From Fidelibacterota bacterium (lineage in GTDB: Bacteria > Fidelibacterota > Marinisomatia > Marinisomatales > TCS56): a stretch of 12,290 nucleotides of DNA. Below the pieces are notes generated by a model that worked only from the letters and a program-made list of their open reading frames with translations, ran no database searches and was not told the origin of the DNA. Positions 6,648-12,290 of this stretch are shown here, in pieces. The first letter of the stretch is position 1. Every line of letters starts with the position of its first letter. The stretch is taken from NCBI GenBank assembly GCA_013203015.1, contig JABMPO010000083.1, positions 1-12,290 of the forward strand, written 5' to 3'. Both the position numbers and the translations under genes were made by a program.

Positions 6648-6838
6648 AAATAAAATCTGCTTAACAAAAAAGTTAACACAGTTATTTCAGAAACCTATTA
6701 AGTCAACTACAAATCGGTGAAATGGAATACGCCTAACGATGAAAATTTTCTGGTCAGTTTAAGCGAGTCTCTTTAACGGATCAAAAAATTGGTTTTTCCA
6801 AACAATGTGATAAGACACTGCTTTGTAATAGAATTAAT
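6648..6838. other. Convergent intergenic region without a clear terminator
   Basis: This 191-bp AT-rich gap separates two converging transcription units. I looked for a GC-rich hairpin with a T tract on both strands and found only weak stems (TTAAC...GTTAA near 6661-6676 and TTGG...CCAA near 6790-6802), neither convincing. Termination here may depend on Rho or on AT-rich structures I cannot judge. Confidence 0.5.
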
Positions 6839-7528
6839 TTATTGGGGTTTGGCGTTAAATCGATACCCAACTCCTCTGATGCTAATTATGTGCTTGGGTT
6901 TTGAGGGGTTTACTTCAATTTTTTTTCTGAGATCCAGCATGAAATTATCGACTGTTCTAGTCGTTGGCATTGCATGATAACCCCAGACTGATTCTAACAA
7001 ATCATGCCTGTGAACAACTTCACCTTCATGTTTGATGAAATATTCCATAATGGCATATTCTTTACCGGATAATTTGATTTCATTATTGCCGACGAAGGTC
7101 TGATAATTTTTAAAGTTGATTCTAATCTTTCCAAATGAATATTCCGGTGAAATATCAACCTCCTTGTTGGATCTTCTAATAACTGCTCTGATGCGAGCCA
7201 TTAGTTCAGGTATGCTAAAAGGTTTAGTTAAATAGTCATCTGCCCCAATATCCAAGCCGGATACTTTATCCATTTCTGATCCTCTGGCAGTAATCATAAT
7301 TATAGGTAATTCCGGTACATCATTTTTTAGTTTCCGGCAAATTTCATAACCATTTAGCCCTGGCAGCATTATATCTAACAACAACAAATCAGGTTGTTTC
7401 TCAAGCGCAAGGTTCAAACCTTTGATACCGTTGGTTTCAGCAATTACCTGGTATCCCTCAAATTTTAGGTTGTCTTTTAATACCTTGAGAATACTGATGT
7501 CATCTTCTATGATCAGAATAGTATTCAC
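6839..7528 (-). CDS. OmpR/PhoB-family response regulator
   Basis: The 229-residue cytoplasmic transcription factor has a receiver domain (1-119) with the acidic pair D9/D10, phospho-acceptor D52 in LLDIMLPG, T80 in IMITARG and K102 in LTKPF. A winged-helix DNA-binding domain (about 128-226) contains LSGKEYAIMEYFIKHEGEVV, the recognition-helix region RTVDNFMLDLRKKIE (191-205) and the C-terminal hairpin ISIRGVGYRF. The start codon is GTG at 7526-7528; nine bases separate it from the kinase stop, and AGGG of its ribosome site abuts that stop, implying translational coupling. Phosphorylation by the adjacent kinase should drive binding to direct repeats. Two promoters in this window carry four half-sites at 11-bp period and are its best candidate targets. 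Confidence 0.93.
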   Translation of the reverse strand: MNTILIIEDDISILKVLKDNLKFEGYQVIAETNGIKGLNLALEKQPDLLLLDIMLPGLNGYEICRKLKNDVPELPIIMITARGSEMDKVSGLDIGADDYLTKPFSIPELMARIRAVIRRSNKEVDISPEYSFGKIRINFKNYQTFVGNNEIKLSGKEYAIMEYFIKHEGEVVHRHDLLESVWGYHAMPTTRTVDNFMLDLRKKIEVNPSKPKHIISIRGVGYRFNAKPQ

Positions 7529-7537
7529 TTATTTACC

Positions 7538-9541
7538 CTATTTATTTAACAATATGGAAAACTTACTTCCTTTTCCAACAGTACTCGTCACTAATATCTC
7601 TCCGTTATGTGCATCAACAATTCCTTTTATCACTGTTAAGCCCAATCCGGTTCCACTGATACCTTCTTTTCGATCAACCCGGTAGAATTTATTAAATATC
7701 AGATCAAATTGATCTTCTGGAATACCTATTCCCTGATCTTCCACCTCAATAGATATTTGATTCGCCTTCTTGAATAACCGGATAATGATTTTCTTATTAA
7801 TTGTAGAATATTTTATGGCATTGTTAAGCAAGTTACCAAACGCCTGTTTTATTTCTTCTGGGGCAATCTTAGCAGAAATATTTTCATCCAGTTCAGTTAC
7901 GACTTCGAATTTTTCTTCTTCAAGCCAGTATGCCATTTCCTGGATAGTTGTTTTTAATATTAGTGAGATATTGCTCTCAACAAAATGGTATTCTGGTTTT
8001 ACCCTTTCCATCTTGGAGAATTCCAGGATGTTATTTATCATTCGTTTAAGTCTTGCGCTCTCATTGATGATAATCGAAAGGTACTCATTTTTGTCAGAAA
8101 CGGATTTGACCCGGCCTAACAGGAGCGACTCGGCAAACATATGGATCGAAGTTAATGGTGTTTTTAATTCATGAGTAACATTTGAAATGAAATCTGATCT
8201 CAATCTGGCAATTTGTTTTTCTCTTGAAATGTCTCTTAAAATGAGTATAATTCCCAGCAGCATCGCAACCAGGATTAATATTGATGCAATCCCATAGACC
8301 CAACTTCTGCGTGTTATAAACTCTTTAATAAGATTTTCATCTTTTACCATTATTTGAATATGCAGCCCAGGGAAAAATGGTAAGAGTTCCGAAGAGTATT
8401 TGAGATAATATTCTGTAGAATTCATATTTCCAGGTGAAAGCACAGACAGGTATTCGAAGTCAAAACCAGATTGGATATCTGTCCCGAGAATTTCAGCCAA
8501 TAGTTTTTCACGGTCCACAACAAAGCCTACAGTTTTTTCAAAATTGGTATTGATCAATATTAACTCGCCACTTCCCCCTGAAAAAGCATTAATCGCCCTG
8601 TACCTATTTCCAACGGACAAATAGCGGCCGGTAGCTTCTATATTCAATAACTCCGGGAGTTCTGTCTCATATTCACTGATAAAATTGAGTTGCAAATTGA
8701 TTTTATCAATCATCTTGTTAATATGAGCCAATTGACCCTGCTGATGAAATGAATTATTATTTGTCCACCGTCCGATTTGAATTAACAATTTCTCTGTGAT
8801 GAAATTCAGGGATATTGCCCCAGTCTCCATTTTTCCCAGCGCAGACTCAATCATTGATGCCATTTCATCGATAGTAGCGGTATTGCTGATTTTTATAAGC
8901 TGTTGAATAGCATAATAGACGTAAGGAAATCCATCCGGGCTAAGTTCCGAGTAATAATTAAATACAATTTGTTGGTAACAGGCGCGTGCATTTTTGAAAT
9001 CATTTAATTTCAGATAAATCCTTCCCAGGGCGTTTATTGCTTTCGCGGAATCTGCTTTTTCGGTCGAAAGCTGCAGGCTGGATAAATAGTTCTGGCGGGC
9101 TGTTTTTAGTTTATTTTCTACGAATTCAGCTTTTTCTCCAGCTTCGAACGTAGTTTTAAAACTGTCAGAGAAACTTGCTTCGCTAATATTTTTCTGTAAT
9201 CTGGGGAAATTCGGGAAAATAAAAGTACCGTCTTTATTCAGGATAAACAGCTGGTCAATGCAGTCATATCTGGATACTGCTTTAAGCAGCGAATCTATTA
9301 ATAAGCCATGTGTGTTAAGTTCATCTGAAAATTTATTGGCCAAATTTTCAATATTGTTTTTAATAGCATCTAAATACCTTACTGAAAGTCCCCGCTGCTC
9401 CTCCAGGATTTTTTTCTCTGTTAACTCTTTCAGGTTAGAAATATTATTCACACTAAAATAGGTTAACATGCTTCCCGAGATTACCACGGCAAGGATAAAA
9501 ACTATTGAAAGCCGCGATACTGGTTTAATTCTGCTGTTCAT
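7538..9541 (-). CDS. Membrane sensor histidine kinase with large extracytoplasmic domain
   Basis: The 667-residue partner of the response regulator begins with an inner-membrane segment at about 12-31 (SIVFILAVVISGSMLTYF). An extracytoplasmic sensor of some 380 residues includes a TPR-like helix pair around 165-195 (ALGRIYLKLNDFKNARACYQ). A second membrane segment (about 415-436) then leads almost directly into HisKA, with no HAMP or PAS between. HisKA has the phospho-acceptor H457 in NVTHELKTP. The ATPase has the N box around N574 (GNLLNNAIKYS), G1 DQGIGIP at 602-608, F-box residues F616/F619 and G2 SGTGLGLT at 629-636, so it should be active. The ATG has no strong ribosome site: GGAGG lies 19 bases upstream, further than usual, and an in-frame stop just upstream rules out a longer form. 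The upstream 140-bp gap to the propeller gene contains TTGACT at about 9571-9576, a possible but weak promoter element. The signal sensed is unknown. Confidence 0.92.
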   Translation of the reverse strand: MNSRIKPVSRLSIVFILAVVISGSMLTYFSVNNISNLKELTEKKILEEQRGLSVRYLDAIKNNIENLANKFSDELNTHGLLIDSLLKAVSRYDCIDQLFILNKDGTFIFPNFPRLQKNISEASFSDSFKTTFEAGEKAEFVENKLKTARQNYLSSLQLSTEKADSAKAINALGRIYLKLNDFKNARACYQQIVFNYYSELSPDGFPYVYYAIQQLIKISNTATIDEMASMIESALGKMETGAISLNFITEKLLIQIGRWTNNNSFHQQGQLAHINKMIDKINLQLNFISEYETELPELLNIEATGRYLSVGNRYRAINAFSGGSGELILINTNFEKTVGFVVDREKLLAEILGTDIQSGFDFEYLSVLSPGNMNSTEYYLKYSSELLPFFPGLHIQIMVKDENLIKEFITRRSWVYGIASILILVAMLLGIILILRDISREKQIARLRSDFISNVTHELKTPLTSIHMFAESLLLGRVKSVSDKNEYLSIIINESARLKRMINNILEFSKMERVKPEYHFVESNISLILKTTIQEMAYWLEEEKFEVVTELDENISAKIAPEEIKQAFGNLLNNAIKYSTINKKIIIRLFKKANQISIEVEDQGIGIPEDQFDLIFNKFYRVDRKEGISGTGLGLTVIKGIVDAHNGEILVTSTVGKGSKFSILLNK

Positions 9542-9681
9542 TCTGTCGTTTTATGTTTGACCTCCACATTTAGTCAACTTTTTTCAGGACGTGACACGCT
9601 ATTAATAAGTACCCCCGGTTGTTCCAAGGTACCTTTCTCTAATTAATCATTTTGAAATCGATTGTCTGAATAGCTTCAATT

Positions 9682-11769
9682 CTAATTATTATTAGTTTCC
9701 TCAATTGAGAGCAAGTTATCCACTTTCCATATCTCTGACTCTTGATTAAGGGTTGTAATAACTATTTTTTGCCCATCAGGATGGATGCTTAAACTGGAAA
9801 TCGGGACTTTTGATCGCCAAACTTCCTTTGGATTCTTTCCTTCTGCATTTATCCGCCATAAAACAGAACCACCATCCCTATTTTTTGTAAAAAAGATATA
9901 ATTCTCATTTGGTGACCAGACAGCTTTATTTCTCAACGAAGGCCCAGTAGTAGTCGTATTAACTTCCACTATTGAAATTAGTTTTCCTCCAGTGGTTGAT
10001 GTAATATATATTTGGTCTTCAGCACTAACAATCAGATTTTTTCCATCGGGTGAAAGACCCAGTATTTTGCTAATCTTTTTATTTTGTGAAAGTATTTTTT
10101 CCTGCCCGGTTATTAATTTTCGATTTATAAGCTGATTATTTTTTAAATAATATATACTCTTTTGGTCATCAGACCATTTAGCTATGGTTTGCGCCCATAC
10201 TAATGATTTTTCTCCATCGTTTTCTTGTGTATTCGAAAAAGCAAGCAATTCGGTTACTTTACCTGATTCGACTTCAATTGTATATATTCCACCATTATTA
10301 TCTTTTTCGAGTTCTCTTCTATCATCATATCCAGCTACTAAAAGGGTTTTACCGTCCGATGACCAGCGTAGATGCCTAACATTTAGCCAATCCGGCAACT
10401 TGCGTTCTTTACCTGTTTCTAAATCCCGAATAAATAAGGGATAACGATTAATAGCCCATTGTTCTTTAATTAACGCAAGGGATTTACCATCGGGCGACCA
10501 CAGTGCATGACCGATAGAACCTAACAATGGTTTAGCTAAATCACTTTTGAGTTCACCCTTAACTTGATCAAGAGGTGCTGTAAAAGTGTTAAATTTTCTT
10601 GATATAAGTGAATAATAGAAAGTTCCATTTTCCGTAAAACCCATTTGCGAAGCATTTTCACCAATTTCAGTCAGTACCCGCCAGGGTTCTCCAAAAGCTT
10701 CACCATTTATAACTGAAACAGTCCAGGCATCCCAGGTTCCTGAACGATCGCTCTTAAAAAGAATTTGATTTTTATCAGGAAACCAGCCAAGTAGGTAATC
10801 ATTTGCCGGATGTTTAATCAGTGAAGTTTCATTTTTACCATCAGTCGATATCAGATTAATATCAGTATCGGAAATCTTGCTGTCTTTATAGTTTCGTACA
10901 TTATATGCAATAAATTGGTTATCAGGCGAAACACTTAACTGATACCAATAAGCATCGTTAAATGTTTTTAATATTTGGATTTCTCCACTTGCAACAGTGA
11001 TCGCCAGTATCCGACCCTGGTTTATTTTGTTAAAAAGACTCCTGGCATAAATTATTTTTCCATCAGGAGACCAGGCACAGGGATATACATCCTCATCTTC
11101 ATTACCGTAAAGTACTTTCGGATGGGGATCATCTACCTCAATAAGCCTTATTTCATGGTTGTTTTTATACCAGGCATATGCAACCTGTTTACTGTTGGGG
11201 GATACCGTAGAACCCATATTGAATTGCAACGGATCTTCACCAGCTTCCTTTGTTAAAATAGATGTTTTACCATTTGATAATTCACGAATTGCTAAATTGT
11301 CAGTTTCCGAATCCGAATAGGTAATGAACTGTCCATCGGGAGATATAGCACCCCAGCCAATAGTTACCCCACCGGACCATACTTTCTGCAAGGTCACTGA
11401 TTTGGGTATGGCGGTTGCCTGCACTGCGCTTAAAAGCAGGGAAAGCCTTTCCCTGGCAATTGCGACTTCATTTTTTTGTCCAGGAAAATTATCCACCAGG
11501 TTTTGATATGCTTTGGTGGCTTCTGTCCTTCCCAACTTTTCGTAGCACAGTCCAACGTGCAGCAATGCTTTTGCTTTAATTGATTTATCAGCATCCTGAT
11601 TATCTACTATTTTAATGTATAATTCAATCGCCTCATATAATGAGCCTTCACCCTCCTCTTTAACTAAACCCTGCTGGAACAACAGTTCAGGATTTTGAGA
11701 AAATAACGGTGTTACACTGCCAAAGATCAGAGCAATAATTATTGGGAAAGCTGCAATGTATGTTTTCAT
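9682..11769 (-). CDS. Secreted TPR plus PD40 (TolB-like) beta-propeller protein
   Basis: The 695-residue protein has a signal peptide (1-24, ending PLFSQ), a TPR-type helical domain at about 27-115 (with ALLHVGLCYEKLGRTEATKA at 68-87), and then a long beta-propeller region. I count eleven PD40-type turns, among them ISPDGQ 142, WSPDGK 233, VSPDNQ 280, WSPDGK 424, LSPDGK 572, WSPNEN 618 and HPDGQK 663, enough for two propellers. Such proteins act outside the cytoplasm as binding scaffolds; no peptidase triad or other catalytic domain is visible. The C-terminus ends just after the last blade. A modest AAGG lies ahead of the ATG. It is read from a promoter with four 11-bp-period repeats and is followed 140 bp later by the kinase and regulator genes, so it may be part of the sensed signal or an output of the two-component system. 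Ligands are unknown. Confidence 0.85.
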   Translation of the reverse strand: MKTYIAAFPIIIALIFGSVTPLFSQNPELLFQQGLVKEEGEGSLYEAIELYIKIVDNQDADKSIKAKALLHVGLCYEKLGRTEATKAYQNLVDNFPGQKNEVAIARERLSLLLSAVQATAIPKSVTLQKVWSGGVTIGWGAISPDGQFITYSDSETDNLAIRELSNGKTSILTKEAGEDPLQFNMGSTVSPNSKQVAYAWYKNNHEIRLIEVDDPHPKVLYGNEDEDVYPCAWSPDGKIIYARSLFNKINQGRILAITVASGEIQILKTFNDAYWYQLSVSPDNQFIAYNVRNYKDSKISDTDINLISTDGKNETSLIKHPANDYLLGWFPDKNQILFKSDRSGTWDAWTVSVINGEAFGEPWRVLTEIGENASQMGFTENGTFYYSLISRKFNTFTAPLDQVKGELKSDLAKPLLGSIGHALWSPDGKSLALIKEQWAINRYPLFIRDLETGKERKLPDWLNVRHLRWSSDGKTLLVAGYDDRRELEKDNNGGIYTIEVESGKVTELLAFSNTQENDGEKSLVWAQTIAKWSDDQKSIYYLKNNQLINRKLITGQEKILSQNKKISKILGLSPDGKNLIVSAEDQIYITSTTGGKLISIVEVNTTTTGPSLRNKAVWSPNENYIFFTKNRDGGSVLWRINAEGKNPKEVWRSKVPISSLSIHPDGQKIVITTLNQESEIWKVDNLLSIEETNNN

Positions 11770-11807
11770 CTTTCTACCTTCGAATTTAGTTCAATTCCTA
11801 CGGTAAA

Positions 11808-11837
11808 ACTAATTCATGAAATGATGCCTTTTGTCAC
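11808..11837 (-). promoter_or_regulatory. Candidate sigma70-type promoter of the propeller gene
   Basis: Read on the minus strand, GTGACA (11832-11837) is followed after 18 bp by ATTAGT (11808-11813), preceded by TGA (11814-11816), an extended -10. The element is weak alone, but its layout matches base for base in spacing the promoter candidate at 3784-3813. A start near 11801 would leave a leader of about 30 bases. Confidence 0.45.
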
Positions 11838-11872
11838 ATAGGCGTAAAAATTACGTAAAAATTAAGTCATGA
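11833..11872 (-). promoter_or_regulatory. Four direct half-sites at 11-bp period, OmpR/PhoB-type operator (propeller gene)
   Basis: On the minus strand the 7-mers TCATGAC (11866-11872), TTTTTAC (11855-11861), TTTTTAC (11844-11850) and ATGTGAC (11833-11839) lie at exact 11-bp spacing. The central pair belongs to a perfect tandem repeat of an 11-mer (plus-strand CGTAAAAATTA at 11843-11853 and 11854-11864). One helical turn per unit is what a head-to-tail OmpR/PhoB-type dimer needs. The 16-mer ATGACTTAATTTTTAC here is identical to 3751-3766 in front of the envelope cluster. The last half-site overlaps the candidate -35. Binding by the neighbouring response regulator is inference. Confidence 0.6.
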
Positions 11873-12106
11873 ATACTTTTGTTAAATGAGTTTTGGTATT
11901 GGGTGGCAGCAAAGCAGGCTGATTTCGTCAGCAATCAGAAAACTCCTAATCGTTGGTCACGTGTTGTGCCATCAACAAAAAAAATTCGTATCCCACCCGT
12001 ATTTGGTTTTCTACTTCCTAATAGAAAATACTCTATTTTACGTATAAAAAAACGATACCTTCTCGGACATACTTTATTAAAATGCATCAAACTGATCTGG
12101 TGCTTA
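11873..12106. other. Intergenic region between the GntR-type gene and the propeller promoter
   Basis: These 234 bases hold no gene I can support. A minus-strand read from the GntR-family stop shows no strong hairpin with a T tract, though a run of eight T (minus strand) occurs near 11978-11985. A small inverted repeat, CTGATT (11919-11924) with AATCAG (11933-11938), has an 8-base loop and no following T tract in the minus direction. A possible plus-strand ORF here is discussed among rejected items. Confidence 0.5.
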
Positions 12107-12290
12107 TTATAATTCTATAATAAATTTACTGATATCACCTCTCAGGATAGTCTTCGCCAGTTCTATTACCGTTCCATCTGTGCATTTACTGATACGCTCG
12201 ATCAGAAAAACCGCATCTCCCTCTGAAATTCCCAATTGCTGAGCTTCATACTCATCGGCGTTTACAACCTGCATTGTTTCCGTGCCCGAC
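12107..12290 (-). CDS. C-terminal end of a GntR-family regulator (UTRA effector domain), partial
   Basis: The minus-strand frame enters at the window edge (first full codon at 12287-12289) and ends with TAA at 12107-12109, giving 60 residues. Landmarks are an AQQLGISEGDAVFLIERIS stretch, then TDGTVIEL and a final TILRGDISKFIIEL. These match the end of the UTRA ligand-binding domain of HutC-type GntR repressors (LGxPEGxPVxxIERxx...DGxPIxx...YRGDRYxFxxEL). The N-terminal winged-helix domain lies outside the window. These regulators usually release DNA when they bind a small metabolite, often a sugar phosphate or amino-acid derivative; the ligand here is unknown. Its target could be its own upstream genes, which are not visible. 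Confidence 0.8.
   Translation of the reverse strand, partial: SGTETMQVVNADEYEAQQLGISEGDAVFLIERISKCTDGTVIELAKTILRGDISKFIIEL

Noticed and set aside
6655..6680. Possible terminator hairpin TTAAC...GTTAA after the beta-barrel gene
   Set aside because: The stem has only five A/T-rich pairs around an A-run loop and no T tract follows on either strand.
7770..8174. 134-codon plus-strand ORF inside the histidine kinase gene
   Set aside because: It lies antisense over the well-supported HisKA and ATPase coding region, has a Ser/Ile-rich product typical of antisense frames, and has no ribosome site.
10184..10444. 86-codon plus-strand ORF and similar ones inside the propeller gene
   Set aside because: They are antisense shadows of the repeated PD40 blades; the Ser-rich products reflect the complement of SPDGK-type codons.
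9682..11769. Recurring short similar DNA strings (complement of SPDG-type codons) that look like dispersed repeats
   Set aside because: They are spaced by blade length and in one frame, so they reflect protein-level propeller repeats, not a CRISPR array or mobile repeat.
11879..12112. 77-codon plus-strand ORF between the propeller promoter and the GntR-type gene
   Set aside because: No ribosome site, a basic and Lys/Ile/Leu-rich product with no recognisable motif, and overlap with the tail of the convergent GntR-family frame. The A/T richness of the gap is enough to explain the open frame.

Overview
The window is AT-rich bacterial DNA with compact operons. Its gene types (a secreted PD40/TolB-like propeller with N-terminal TPRs, a PEGA-domain envelope protein, a stand-alone PEP/pyruvate-binding protein, a membrane histidine kinase) are most familiar from the FCB superphylum (Bacteroidota, Ignavibacteriota, Calditrichota, Marinimicrobia and relatives). 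No rRNA or other taxonomic marker is present, so this placement is inference. No CRISPR array, tRNA, rRNA, insertion sequence or phage gene was seen.

Layout. (1) 1-3338, minus strand: an operon running from a glutamate dehydrogenase (2052-3338), through a PEP/pyruvate-binding ATP-grasp-like protein without the phosphohistidine domain (278-2017), into a signalling protein cut off by the window edge (1-285), which overlaps its upstream neighbour by 8 bp. (2) 3339-3848: a long non-coding divergent region with an 18-bp perfect palindrome and a promoter preceded by four direct repeats at exact 11-bp period. (3) 3849-6647, plus strand: a cell-envelope cluster with a short secreted or decayed ORF, a 27-codon ORF joined by ATGA overlaps, a CsgG-like plus PEGA protein, a lipoprotein, and a predicted outer-membrane beta-barrel. 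(4) 6839-9541, minus strand: an OmpR/PhoB-family response regulator and its upstream histidine kinase, which has a large extracytoplasmic domain. (5) 9682-11769, minus strand: a secreted TPR plus PD40 beta-propeller protein. (6) 12107-12290, minus strand: the C-terminal end of a GntR-family regulator (UTRA domain).

The most interesting signal is non-coding. The upstream region of the propeller gene (11770-11872, read on the minus strand) and that of the envelope cluster (3749-3848, plus strand) are related almost to the start codon. They share an identical 16-mer, four 7-bp half-sites at 11-bp period, an identical TGTGACAA at the same spacing, and a conserved -10-like region. Over 69 ungapped columns I count 54 identities. 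Direct repeats at 11-bp period are the classic arrangement bound by OmpR/PhoB-type regulators, and one is encoded between the two targets together with its kinase. I infer a small envelope regulon: the two-component system may control both the envelope cluster and the secreted propeller protein. This is testable and not proven from sequence alone.
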